Notes: generated by a model not told the origin, from the letters alone. Counted from the first letter of the stretch, positions 32,699 to 40,729 are shown. The stretch is DNA of 64,000 nucleotides from Paenibacillus sp. OV219 (GCF_900110075.1 NZ_FOCJ01000002.1:372001-436000), one strand, 5' to 3'. Program-made: numbers and translations.

Positions 32699-33459
32699 TT
32701 ACGGAATACAAAGGTGATACGTTCACCATCCGAATGACCCGATACTCTGACCCAGACCGCACCAACCTTGCACGGAATGCTGCCATCTATTTGGGCAAAC
32801 CTGACCGCGACAATATCAGAAGACCGTTGTCCATCATCAAGAAAGGTCATGTACCAGAGATCTTCCGTGGTGAACATGTTGAGTTCGAGTTCATCGATGT
32901 GAGCAAAGAGGTTTATGATCATCTGGTTACTTACACGACTCGTAACATGAGAGCTGCTGGTGGGAACAGGGCGTTGACAAGCAATGATTACACGCTTCCT
33001 TCAGACAAGGTTAAAGATCCTTTGTATGTAGAGCAAGCGGTCATCGGCTCAATGAATCAATACAAGGCACTTTTACTTAATGGAGAGACACCCCAAGTAG
33101 CTAGATCAGCAATGCCTGTTGCAGCCAAGATGAATCCGTTCGCATACCAATTCAACTTCTTGACACTGATGCAATCATTCTTCAACCAGCGTATCTTCCA
33201 GAAGGGTGCTCAAGGTAACACGTTCAAAGTTGTCAAAGGAATGTGGGCACTGGTTCATGCTCAAGATCCAGAACTGTGGGACGTTGCTTTCGAATACTTT
33301 GGCACACCGGCAGTCGAATGGAGAACTACTGGGCAGAAGTTGAAACGGATGACCGTAGATTGTCTCTTGTACGAACTGTCCAACCAAGCTGACAAAGATG
33401 CCAGAGCTTTTGACGAGCTGCGAAGGTTGTACGGTGAAGAAAAATCGATGTGGGATTAA
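32695..33459 (+). CDS. Divergent ThyX-type flavin-dependent thymidylate synthase
   Basis: The 254-residue protein keeps the ThyX layout: YKALLLNGETPQVARSAMP matches the Y..LL..G...E.AR..LP segment, and the following NFLTLMQSFFNQR and GAQGNTFKVVKGM match the N.R.L..F..LR...AQ.EIR region. The usual RHRxxSxNExSxR signature is degenerate (TTRNMRAAGGNRALTSNDY). It would convert dUMP to dTMP in the same operon as ribonucleotide reductase; with the altered signature it may be changed in activity. Family call is fairly secure, function less so. Confidence 0.65.
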   Translation: MITEYKGDTFTIRMTRYSDPDRTNLARNAAIYLGKPDRDNIRRPLSIIKKGHVPEIFRGEHVEFEFIDVSKEVYDHLVTYTTRNMRAAGGNRALTSNDYTLPSDKVKDPLYVEQAVIGSMNQYKALLLNGETPQVARSAMPVAAKMNPFAYQFNFLTLMQSFFNQRIFQKGAQGNTFKVVKGMWALVHAQDPELWDVAFEYFGTPAVEWRTTGQKLKRMTVDCLLYELSNQADKDARAFDELRRLYGEEKSMWD

Positions 33460-33467
33460 CTGACCAA

Positions 33468-33497
33468 CCCCCTACCAAATACGGTAGGGTTTTTTCT
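33468..33497 (+). terminator. Terminator after the ThyX-like gene
   Basis: CCCTACC and GGTAGGG pair around AAATAC, followed by TTTTTT. Confidence 0.85.
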
Positions 33498-33508
33498 TTT
33501 GTGACCCA

Positions 33509-33547
33509 TTGTGAAAATGAACGACCTCTTGTGATTACACGGGTGTA
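33509..33547 (+). promoter_or_regulatory. Phage regulon promoter, copy 6 (DNA polymerase)
   Basis: TTGTGAAAA, 12 bases, TGTGATTACACGGGTGTA, 28 bases before the polymerase start. Confidence 0.82.
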
Positions 33548-33575
33548 GACCCAATCACAAAGGAGAGATATCAAA

Positions 33576-35249
33576 ATGGGTAATTTGTATTATGACATTG
33601 AGGTATTCAAATTCGACAGCTTCGTTGTTTTCATGGATGAGGATGGTAACAAGAAATTGTTCCACGATAAAAACAACTTCCACGGGCTAGCAGATTACAT
33701 TAAAGGTCATACGTTAGTGTCATACAATGGGTATCATTACGATGACCATATTCTAGACCTCATGTTGAAAGGTTCCCACCAGTCGGTGATCAAGGAAATG
33801 AATGACGCTATCATTAGGGGTGTAAAACAGAAGACAAAATACCATATCAATAGCTTGGACACAGCCCAACAGATTGACGTAGCAATGCCGTCACTCAAGA
33901 AAATCGAAGCAAACATGGGTAAAATGATTCTCGAATCATCAGTACCCTTTGATATCGACCGCCCATTAACCGGAGAAGAATACAGAGAATCTGTCAAATA
34001 TTGTACCTATGATGTTGAAATGACAAAAGCCATTTATAAGATGAGGATTAATAGCTACTTCAAACCGAAAGAATCACTCGTCGAGATGGTCGGTCAAGGT
34101 CAAAGATGGCAAACGACAACCCTGTCCGCCAATGCGCTGCTCGAGGGAATGAAGCTGACCAAGTGGTCACAGATCCGCTTGAACGGTGATGACTTCTCTG
34201 ATCTATCGATGCTTGATCTTGTACCATCTGAGGTCCGTGATATGTGGCTCAACTCCAAGGATGACAAAGGCAAGGTCACGATCCACGAATTTGACAATGA
34301 CATCGAGTTTGGATTCGGAGGATTACACTCTGTTCATAAGACTGAGAAGGTGTTTGAAAATGTTGTGCTGCTCGATGTCCAATCGATGTACCCAAATATT
34401 ATTCTCCTGATCAACGCATTGGGTAAGGCCACTGACAAGTATCGGAACATTCTTGCTGAACGGATCGCCGTGAAAAAAACTGATGTTGTCAAGAGCAATG
34501 CTTTGAAACTGGTGCTGAACTCAGTGTATGGCCTTTTGAAAAATCAATACTCTGACCTCCACAACCCCAAGGCTGCACTTTCGGTTTGTATTTACGGACA
34601 GATAGCTCTATACGAACTGGGCAAGCGACTTTCCAAGGTCGGAACCATTGTGCAGCTCAACACAGATGGTGTGGCCTTCATTGCTCACGGTGATTACAAA
34701 GGTATCTGGGAACAGTGGGAAGAGGACTTCAACCTGAAACTGGAAGAGGATTCATTTTCGAAGTTCTGGCAGCGTGATGTTAATAATTACATCGGTGTCA
34801 CCAAGGACGGCAAGATCAAGTGCAAAGGTGGCGACACTTCCCGTTACGCTTACGACAGCTTCTTCCGTAACAACAGCGCACGTATCCTTGATATTGCCCT
34901 GGTGGACAAGGTTGTCTATGGTAAGTCCATCATTGACACGCTGACAGAGAACCTCGACAAGCCAGAACTTTATATGTACATCCTTCAAGCTGGCAGCACA
35001 TACCTTGGCACATATGACGAGCAGGGCAAAAAATATCAGAAAATAAACAGGATCTTCCCGACACGGAAGAAGGGTGGGGTCAGGCTATACAAGAAAAGGA
35101 CGGATGACGGACTGGTTAGTTTCCCCGACAGCCCTGAGAAAATGTACGTCTGGAACGATGATGTGTCCAAGCTTGAGAAGTTTGATAGGATCGTGGATCT
35201 GAACCACTATGTCCAAGTCATTGAAAAGCGATTGGAGAAGTGGTTGTAA
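33576..35249 (+). CDS. Phage DNA polymerase, family B type
   Basis: The 557-residue polymerase starts with the exonuclease motifs: YYDIEVFKFD (Exo I, Asp7/Glu9), SYNGYHYDDH (Exo II), and YCTYDVEM (Exo III). Polymerase motif A is DVQSMYPNII (about residue 267), motif B KLVLNSVYGLL (about 307), and motif C reads LNTDG (about 362) where family members normally have DTD. KCKGGDTSRY is a plausible template-binding motif. It is short for a cellular family-B enzyme and close in length to phi29-type polymerases, but no terminal protein gene is recognised. AAAGGAGAGATATC precedes the ATG. Confidence 0.9.
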   Translation: MGNLYYDIEVFKFDSFVVFMDEDGNKKLFHDKNNFHGLADYIKGHTLVSYNGYHYDDHILDLMLKGSHQSVIKEMNDAIIRGVKQKTKYHINSLDTAQQIDVAMPSLKKIEANMGKMILESSVPFDIDRPLTGEEYRESVKYCTYDVEMTKAIYKMRINSYFKPKESLVEMVGQGQRWQTTTLSANALLEGMKLTKWSQIRLNGDDFSDLSMLDLVPSEVRDMWLNSKDDKGKVTIHEFDNDIEFGFGGLHSVHKTEKVFENVVLLDVQSMYPNIILLINALGKATDKYRNILAERIAVKKTDVVKSNALKLVLNSVYGLLKNQYSDLHNPKAALSVCIYGQIALYELGKRLSKVGTIVQLNTDGVAFIAHGDYKGIWEQWEEDFNLKLEEDSFSKFWQRDVNNYIGVTKDGKIKCKGGDTSRYAYDSFFRNNSARILDIALVDKVVYGKSIIDTLTENLDKPELYMYILQAGSTYLGTYDEQGKKYQKINRIFPTRKKGGVRLYKKRTDDGLVSFPDSPEKMYVWNDDVSKLEKFDRIVDLNHYVQVIEKRLEKWL

Positions 35250-35299
35250 TCAATATATTTACAAAATCGGACAACTCGATTACACTAATCTAACGAACG

Positions 35300-35324
35300 A
35301 ATAGGAACGGGTGTTCTTATTTTA
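35300..35324 (+). terminator. Hairpin after the DNA polymerase gene
   Basis: AATAGGAAC pairs with GTTCTTATT (one wobble) around GGGT, with TTT after it; a weak terminator. Confidence 0.5.
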
Positions 35325-35337
35325 GAAAGGACGGAAC

Positions 35338-35631
35338 ATGGACACAGGTGTTATCTATTCCAGAATCAAGCAACGAAGGTATCAGATCCTTGTTCATTCT
35401 TACATCTATTACCAGAGGATGACATCAATCATTGACGATGCCACTTTTGACAGGTGGTCACGGGAATTGGTTCAGCTGCAGGAACGACATCCTGACATAG
35501 CCGACACCGTTGACTTCGCCAAAGAGTTTAAAGGCTTCGACGGCACGACAGGATTCGATCTTCCGTATGGACTGCCACGGATACAAATGATCGGCAATAA
35601 TTTACTATCATCGAGGAGAGATATCGTATGA
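35338..35631 (+). CDS. DNA ligase LigA-related protein (domain Ia only)
   Basis: The 97-residue protein resembles only the N-terminal Ia domain of NAD-dependent ligase: VHSYIYYQRMTSIIDDATFDRWSRELVQLQERHPD corresponds to the YH-YYV.D.P.ISDAEYD...L..LE..HP segment. The adenylation Lys domain is absent. It is followed by residues FDGTTGFDLPYG. It could bind NAD or a replication partner; ligase activity is not expected. Confidence 0.7.
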   Translation: MDTGVIYSRIKQRRYQILVHSYIYYQRMTSIIDDATFDRWSRELVQLQERHPDIADTVDFAKEFKGFDGTTGFDLPYGLPRIQMIGNNLLSSRRDIV

Positions 35632-35954
35632 ATAAGAAGATTGAACAATGGGCTATTGACCGTAACCTACACACGGCTGATCCAGTGAAGCAGATGTTAA
35701 AACTAGGCGAAGAGTATGGTGAACTATGTGCCGGTATGGCGCGCAGTAATATGCCATTGATCATTGACTCGATTGGTGACATGTTCGTCGTGATGACCAT
35801 TCTGTGTATGCAGATGGGGACTGACATTGAAACGTGCATTGAGATAGCATACGAGGATATCAAGGACAGGAAAGGCAAGATGATCAACGGTGTGTTCGTC
35901 AAAGAAGTAGATTTACAAGCGATGCAACAGAGTTTAGAACCGACTGCCCAATAG
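35628..35954 (+). CDS. MazG-like nucleotide pyrophosphohydrolase
   Basis: The 108-residue helical protein has LGEEYGELCAGMAR and IDSIGDMFVVMTILC, the E-E-x-x-E and E/D-x-x-D metal-binding helices of MazG-like enzymes that hydrolyse non-canonical NTPs. It overlaps the LigA-related gene by four bases. A role in house-cleaning or in tuning ppGpp/dNTP pools is inferred. Confidence 0.75.
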   Translation: MNKKIEQWAIDRNLHTADPVKQMLKLGEEYGELCAGMARSNMPLIIDSIGDMFVVMTILCMQMGTDIETCIEIAYEDIKDRKGKMINGVFVKEVDLQAMQQSLEPTAQ

Positions 35955-36028
35955 GGTGGTCTTTTTTGTCTCGTTTCAAACGGTTTTTGCCCAATCCGAT
36001 AAAGCTCCGTAAAAAAATTTCAGATGAA

Positions 36029-36067
36029 TTGTGAAAATGGATACCCCTTTGTGATTACACGGGTGTA
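36029..36067 (+). promoter_or_regulatory. Phage regulon promoter, copy 7 (primase-helicase)
   Basis: TTGTGAAAA, 12 bases, TGTGATTACACGGGTGTA, 32 bases before the primase-helicase start. Confidence 0.82.
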
Positions 36068-36099
36068 AGACACAACTGACGCGAAGGTGGTAACAAACT

Positions 36100-37905
36100 A
36101 TGTACGTCGAGTTCAAGGAAGACCAGAAACACGCATCTGTGATCGCTGATCAATCGCCCATGCACGAAGCTTTCCGCGATGCTGGATATTGCCTGACAGC
36201 AGATGACCTAATCGTGGATATCGACTCGCTGCCGAAAGAAACGATTGAGAAGATGATCCAAGCCTTTGACATCAAAACGCAAGTGGTTTGGACGGATAGA
36301 GGATGTCATTTATATTTCCGCAAACCTAAAGGATTCCGTGGTACGCGCAATGTAACTCCCCTGGGATTCGATGCTGAATACAAGCACATTGTCAACACCA
36401 AGGCCATCACGATCAAAAGAAAAGGTATCCTGAGAACCATCGATAATGTTGGTGTTCGTGAGGAGTTGCCTGACTTCTTGTACAGCCGCACCAAGCTCGA
36501 GTCCCTTGAAGGTTTGGACAGCGGTGACGGACGCAATCAGAAGCTGTATGCTCACAAATTCAAGATCATGTCGGTCAACAACTGGAAGAAGTGTCTGTCC
36601 TTCATTAATAGCTACATATTCGCCATTCCTATGGAGGATGACGAGTTCACCACAGTTTGCCGGGAAGAACAGATCCGTGCCGAGAAGGACAACGAATATG
36701 AAGTATCCGTGCAGCTAATGAACAAGTTGAAGATCATCAAGTACAGTGACCATTTGTATATGTACGATGGTAAGAAGTATTTGACAGGCGAGGAGTTCAC
36801 CACAACCATTGCGGAGCATTTGAAGGGTCAGAAGATCCGTTATATCGACGAGGTCATCAACCAACTGGAATACCGCATCAAGAACATAAAGGAACCGGCA
36901 TACGGCTTTGACATCAAATTCAACAACGGTATCCTGCGCGATGGTCGTTGGATCGAAGTTAACTCAAGCGATTTCACACCGTTCTATGTTGACTTGGAAT
37001 ACAACGAGGACGCAGAACCTGTTGAAGCCGTTGAAAACTTCCTGACCTTCTTGACAGAGGGTGATGCTGATTATCGCAAACTCATTCTAGAGACGATGGC
37101 CCACACATTGATCACTGACCCGGAATTCAAAAGGCAGCTGGCTAAGTTCTTTGTGTGGATCGGTAACGGTGGTAACGGTAAGGGTACTATGTTGACCATC
37201 TTGAGACGCATATTGGGTAACGACAATTGCAGCTCACTGTCACCAGAAGAGATGACAAAGGAAAGCTACTTCACTTCAATGAGAGGTAAGCTTGCTAATT
37301 TGGGCGATGACATCGAGGAAAAAGCAATAGATGAGAAGCAGATGAAAGCACTCAAGAACATCAGCACATGTGATTACGTTTCGTCCCGTGAGTTGTACAA
37401 GCAGTCCAAACAGGTCATTGTGACAACGAGTCTGATATTCACTTCCAATCACTTGCTCAAGAGCTTTGAGAAGGGCGAAAGTTACCAGCGCAGGGTCATA
37501 TGGTGTCCAATGTTTGGCACAATCGAGAAGAAAGATCCACGGTTCATCAGCAAACTGACCACGCCAGAAGCATTGGAATATTGGGTCAAGCTGATGGTCG
37601 AAGGATATTACTCCTTGTACGAAAATGCTGCTTTCACTGAATCACAGAAGGTCAACGACTACAACGCAGCCTATCACGAAGAGAACAACGGTACACTCAC
37701 ATTTATCCGTGAATCCAAGGATCATGAAGTTCTCGGTAAAAGGCCGCCAGAAGTCTATGAAACGTATCAGACTTGGGCCGAAGAGAACGGGGTCAATGTC
37801 CAATCCAAGAAGATCCTACGTGAAACGTTTGAGACAGAGCGTGGATGGATCGTTGGTGCGAAGTTCGTAGTTGGTAAGACGGCTAAGGTTTACATGAAGA
37901 AATAG
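36100..37905 (+). CDS. Primase-helicase (D5/P4 type)
   Basis: A 601-residue protein. The N-terminal 230 residues resemble a primase/polymerase domain (LIVDIDSLPKETIEKM, WTDRGCHLYFRKPKG). The C-terminal half is an SF3-like ATPase with Walker A GNGGNGKGT near residue 355 and a Walker B-like ANLGDDIEE near 400, followed by TSNHLLKSFEKGESYQRR, the arginine-finger region. Combined with the DNA polymerase it should load and prime at the phage origin. GGTGGTAAC is a weak ribosome binding site before the ATG. Confidence 0.88.
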   Translation: MYVEFKEDQKHASVIADQSPMHEAFRDAGYCLTADDLIVDIDSLPKETIEKMIQAFDIKTQVVWTDRGCHLYFRKPKGFRGTRNVTPLGFDAEYKHIVNTKAITIKRKGILRTIDNVGVREELPDFLYSRTKLESLEGLDSGDGRNQKLYAHKFKIMSVNNWKKCLSFINSYIFAIPMEDDEFTTVCREEQIRAEKDNEYEVSVQLMNKLKIIKYSDHLYMYDGKKYLTGEEFTTTIAEHLKGQKIRYIDEVINQLEYRIKNIKEPAYGFDIKFNNGILRDGRWIEVNSSDFTPFYVDLEYNEDAEPVEAVENFLTFLTEGDADYRKLILETMAHTLITDPEFKRQLAKFFVWIGNGGNGKGTMLTILRRILGNDNCSSLSPEEMTKESYFTSMRGKLANLGDDIEEKAIDEKQMKALKNISTCDYVSSRELYKQSKQVIVTTSLIFTSNHLLKSFEKGESYQRRVIWCPMFGTIEKKDPRFISKLTTPEALEYWVKLMVEGYYSLYENAAFTESQKVNDYNAAYHEENNGTLTFIRESKDHEVLGKRPPEVYETYQTWAEENGVNVQSKKILRETFETERGWIVGAKFVVGKTAKVYMKK

Positions 37906-37919
37906 AGGAGAGTGTCCAA

Positions 37920-38152
37920 ATGTCAAAAGTTTATATTGTAGTTCAAACAAAAGTGATTACAACCAAGAATCCATGACAGTGTTCCACGATGAACGCTCAA
38001 TCATAAGACATGCTGGAAATTTAGCAACGGCGGGTGGTCTTGAAGATGACATTGAGATTAATCGTGTATTTTCGGTTGATGATTATGGTAGCGTAAATCA
38101 TCTATCTATTCAATTTGAAAAAGGAAAGTTGAGACTCGTAACGACGAAATAA
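37920..38152 (+). pseudogene. Possibly frameshifted small phage gene
   Basis: ATG at 37920 after GAGGAGAGTG starts MSKVYIVVQTK, but the frame stops after 18 codons. The -1 frame reads DYNQESMTVFHDERSIIRHAGNLATAGG and continues to a stop at 38152 (59 residues from ATG 37973). Together the two pieces would form a typical small phage protein (about 76 residues). A sequencing or real single-base change around ACAAAAG (37947-37953) would explain it; programmed frameshifting is less likely. Confidence 0.5.
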
Positions 38153-38202
38153 CATTCCAAGCCTGACTAAAAATCAAGTCCAGTGTTCAGTAATACTTTC
38201 AG

Positions 38203-38234
38203 TTCCCTCACTTAACCGTGGGGGATTTTTTTTG
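38203..38234 (+). terminator. Terminator before the dNMP kinase operon
   Basis: CCCTCAC pairs with GTGGGGG around TTAACC (one mismatch) and ends in eight T. Confidence 0.7.
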
Positions 38235-38238
38235 TCCA

Positions 38239-38277
38239 TTGTGAAAATCGGCAGCCGTTTGTGATTACACGGGTGTA
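38239..38277 (+). promoter_or_regulatory. Phage regulon promoter, copy 8 (dNMP kinase operon)
   Basis: TTGTGAAAA, 12 bases, TGTGATTACACGGGTGTA, 25 bases before a TTG start. Confidence 0.82.
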
Positions 38278-38302
38278 GACCATAAACGAGGAGGAAACGA
38301 AA

Positions 38303-38497
38303 TTGAAAATTAATGTTGGAGACTTGGTCAAAGTGGTGGGCAACCGTGCGTGCCATGGTTTCGAAATTGGTGAAATTGTGAGGGTCACTGACGCCTGTGA
38401 ACACGGGGTTGACTCTTGTAAACACCTCGACGGATCTGATTGGTGGATGGTTGGTTGGTACGATGTCGAGCCTGTTACGGAGGGTGACCAAGTATGA
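38303..38497 (+). CDS. SH3/KOW-like small phage protein (64 aa)
   Basis: TTG start after GAGGAGGAAACGA. It shares the VGDLVKVVGN and FEIGEIVRV pattern with the protein at 27635, plus Cys and Trp near the end. Probably a paralogous pair of small barrels. Overlaps the kinase gene by four bases. Confidence 0.55.
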   Translation: MKINVGDLVKVVGNRACHGFEIGEIVRVTDACEHGVDSCKHLDGSDWWMVGWYDVEPVTEGDQV

Positions 38498-39057
38498 AGA
38501 TAGCTTTGGTCGGATACGCCAGGTCGGGCAAGGATACGGTTGCATCAATCATCCAAGAGCTGTGCCCACCAATTGTAACACTATCATTTGCAGACGAAAT
38601 GAAGAATATGTTCCACGATACGTTCCCAAATGTTCCACGCATTCCAAAGCCCCGTGACGGTTACGAGAAGTTCGGAATGTCTATGCGTGAGATCGATGAG
38701 AACGTATGGATCAACAAACTAGCAAAGTCGTTCTCCATGTGGGAATGTTCTGGTGCAGGTATCATCATCACGGACGTTAGAATGCCCAATGAAGCTCAGT
38801 GGTGTCGTGAGAATGGATTCGCTATTGTCTGTGTCAGTACTAAAGACGAGGTTCGCCGTGATCGTGCAGCTGAAGGTGAGACGTTCCACAAGGTCAACAC
38901 ATCTGAGCAAGAACTATGGCAGATTGACTGGGACTACATCATTGGCAACAGCGGTACACGCGAGGAACTGGAAATCAATGTCGCACGGTTCATCAATTGT
39001 TTGGTCAACGGGACACCACAGGAAAGAAGACCTATTGTCGATGACTTTCCGCTCTAA
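38494..39057 (+). CDS. Deoxynucleoside monophosphate kinase (T4 gp1-like)
   Basis: The 187-residue protein starts with P-loop GYARSGKDT (residues 7-15), has LSFADEMK and EIDENVWINKLA typical of phage dNMP kinases, IIITDVRMPNEAQW as the Walker B region and an RRDRAAEG lid. It would phosphorylate dNMPs, completing the reductase-ThyX-kinase route to dNTPs. Confidence 0.85.
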   Translation: MKIALVGYARSGKDTVASIIQELCPPIVTLSFADEMKNMFHDTFPNVPRIPKPRDGYEKFGMSMREIDENVWINKLAKSFSMWECSGAGIIITDVRMPNEAQWCRENGFAIVCVSTKDEVRRDRAAEGETFHKVNTSEQELWQIDWDYIIGNSGTREELEINVARFINCLVNGTPQERRPIVDDFPL

Positions 39058-39547
39058 GATGGTGACATTGGGAGTGGTGATAGGCTGCTCCCTTCTGTTC
39101 CATAGTATTGCAACAGCACCTGACCAACCCGATTTAGTCACTGTCCCGTATGTGACACCAATTAAGACCGTACCAGTCAAGATCACGAAGAAAGTTAAGC
39201 AGCATTCCAAAAAGGTCACGGTCTCAGTGACAGGGGTGGCAACAGCTTACTGCAACTGCAAAGACACGATGAATGGTGAGACAGGTGTGACAGCAGCCGG
39301 ATACGACCTGGACAATGGTATCAAGTTCAAGGGCTATCACATCCTTGCCAGCGATAAGAGATACAAGTTCGGTACACTCGTTGACATCACTCTGGAGAGC
39401 GGTAGAACCATCCACGGCATCGTGATGGACAGAGGTGGTGCAGTAAAGGGCAACCACTTTGACATCGTGTACCAGAGCCGTGACGATGCTTACGAGTTTG
39501 GTAGACAGCACGTTAAATTCGAAATTAAAGGGAGATTAGATATATGA
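39041..39547 (+). CDS. Secreted 3D-domain protein
   Basis: ATG at 39041 overlaps the kinase by 17 bases; a second ATG at 39059 is possible. The 168-residue product starts with a hydrophobic segment (VTLGVVIGCSLLFHSIATA) and a linker rich in Lys and Val, then a 3D domain: GVATAYCNCKDT, GTLVDITLESG, and MDRGGAVKGNHFDIVYQSRDDA with its Asp triad. 3D domains are found in cell-wall lytic transglycosylases such as YuiC. Its place in an early operon is unusual and suggests envelope modification. Confidence 0.8.
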   Translation: MTFRSKMVTLGVVIGCSLLFHSIATAPDQPDLVTVPYVTPIKTVPVKITKKVKQHSKKVTVSVTGVATAYCNCKDTMNGETGVTAAGYDLDNGIKFKGYHILASDKRYKFGTLVDITLESGRTIHGIVMDRGGAVKGNHFDIVYQSRDDAYEFGRQHVKFEIKGRLDI

Positions 39548-39735
39548 CAAAAGCACCTAAAAAATATGAATGTTTGGCTTGTGGTTTCAAAAGCAGTAGG
39601 TCTAAGACCATCAGGTTCACGGGAATTGGGTTTGCCATTTGCTTTAAATGCCGTGGTCGCGTGAAAGAGCGTGAAGAGTGGTTGGATTGGTTATACGCAG
39701 AACAAACCAAAGGAAGGATGGGTGCAAAACGATGA
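39544..39735 (+). CDS. Zinc-finger-like small protein (63 aa)
   Basis: CLACGF and CFKCRG form two Cys pairs of a zinc ribbon, followed by a basic helical stretch (KEREEWLDWLYAEQTKGRMGAKR). It overlaps the preceding gene by four bases. Nucleic-acid binding is inferred. Confidence 0.65.
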   Translation: MTKAPKKYECLACGFKSSRSKTIRFTGIGFAICFKCRGRVKEREEWLDWLYAEQTKGRMGAKR

Positions 39736-39947
39736 GCTATCCAGTGATCGAGCAAGAGACCACAATCGTCTGGGAACAGGCAACTCGCTTGTACACCATT
39801 TACAGCACCGTTCCCAAGCACATCCGCAGACTATTGAAAAGGGCTGCTATGTTCGAGATTAAACAGCAACAGGTTGATGAAGATGGCGAAACCTTCGCAC
39901 TCAAGGTAAGGGGTTCCAAACTACCACCTGCAAGCACTTTTAACTAG
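39732..39947 (+). CDS. Hypothetical phage protein (71 aa)
   Basis: ATG overlaps the zinc-ribbon stop (ATGA). The product (MSYPVIEQETTIVWEQATRLYTIYST...) contains a basic helix KHIRRLLKRA. No family recognised. Confidence 0.55.
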   Translation: MSYPVIEQETTIVWEQATRLYTIYSTVPKHIRRLLKRAAMFEIKQQQVDEDGETFALKVRGSKLPPASTFN

Positions 39948-39960
39948 GAGGAATTGACAT

Positions 39961-40284
39961 ATGAGTTTGATAAGCGTGAGCGCAGAACTAGTGGACGCCA
40001 GAGCAGAAATCGTGTTACTCCAACTTGACATTTATGAACTCAAACAAGAACTCACTGTTCTACGGATTCTAGAGAAGGATTACGGGCTTCGTATCCTCAA
40101 AATTAGTGAGGAAAACGAACAGCTTAAATCCGACAATGCCGCGCTGGTGGAGTGTGTGAAGTGGTATGCGAGTTACTGGAATCATGAAATACAGCTTGAA
40201 GATTCCCACATTACTCGTATGCAACATGACATGGGACAGATTGCTCGTGAATGCTTATCAAAGCTAGGAGGTGGCAACCAATGA
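39961..40284 (+). CDS. Coiled-coil phage protein (107 aa)
   Basis: AGGAGGAATTGAC precedes the ATG. Residues 10-65 form a heptad coiled coil (ELVDARAEIVLLQLDIYELKQELTVLRILE). Overlaps the next ATG by four bases. Function unknown. Confidence 0.6.
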   Translation: MSLISVSAELVDARAEIVLLQLDIYELKQELTVLRILEKDYGLRILKISEENEQLKSDNAALVECVKWYASYWNHEIQLEDSHITRMQHDMGQIARECLSKLGGGNQ

Positions 40285-40520
40285 ACCAAGTATTGCAACG
40301 AATTGAAAAGGTAGCCCACGAACTTAGCACAGGAACGAGCAGCAGATGTAAAGGTGACCCCCAGGAACTGTCCCCGACATTGCTCATGTGGGAGTTCTGT
40401 AATCAAACGATGGACGATGAACTGACAGCTTGGGGCAGTGATATCGTAGATGTTGCCGAGAAAATTGAATATTATATGGTAAAGAATGGCACTATAACGG
40501 AAAAGGAGGTGGCTCAATGA
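40281..40520 (+). CDS. Hypothetical phage protein (79 aa)
   Basis: AGGAGGTGGCAACC precedes ATG 40281. The protein (MNQVLQRIEKVAHELSTGTSSRC...) is helical with a Trp-rich centre. Last-but-one gene before the recombinase, in a coupled series. Confidence 0.55.
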   Translation: MNQVLQRIEKVAHELSTGTSSRCKGDPQELSPTLLMWEFCNQTMDDELTAWGSDIVDVAEKIEYYMVKNGTITEKEVAQ

Positions 40521-40654
40521 TCATTGGCAAACTTCAACCAGAGCAGCAGGAATCTCTCAAATACATGTTGGCTGACATCATTGTTAGTCGCTACCAAGCA
40601 AAGAAGAGAGAAGCTGCCCATCCTATTTCTGAGAAGGTCAAAGACGGGGAATGA
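40517..40654 (+). CDS. Small helical protein before the recombinase (45 aa)
   Basis: ATG overlaps the previous stop, and AAGGAGGTGG precedes it. The product is MIIGKLQPEQQESLKYMLAD plus a basic tail. Small proteins beside a serine integrase can be recombination directionality factors (as SprB beside SprA in SPbeta), but nothing in the sequence proves that here. Confidence 0.45.
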   Translation: MIIGKLQPEQQESLKYMLADIIVSRYQAKKREAAHPISEKVKDGE

Positions 40655-40668
40655 TCCTCGTCTTTTTG
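40641..40668 (+). terminator. Terminator before the recombinase gene
   Basis: AAGACGGGGA pairs with TCCTCGTCTT around ATGA and is followed by TTTG. It isolates the recombinase from the early operon. Confidence 0.75.
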
Positions 40669-40729
40669 TTTGTCACCATGTCCAGTTCGTGGTACGATTA
40701 TACTAATTTATAGGAGGGGTGACGAACTA

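Noticed and set aside
35265..35295. A tenth copy of the phage promoter element
   Set aside because: GATTACAC is present but neither the TGTG before it nor the TTGTGAAAA half at the right distance.
2205..38277. CRISPR-like array from the repeated 14-mer
   Set aside because: Copies are kilobases apart, oriented with genes and placed before start codons.
40690..40712. Regulon promoter before the recombinase
   Set aside because: GATTATACTAAT resembles the -10 half only; more likely an ordinary TATACT -10 with a weak -35.
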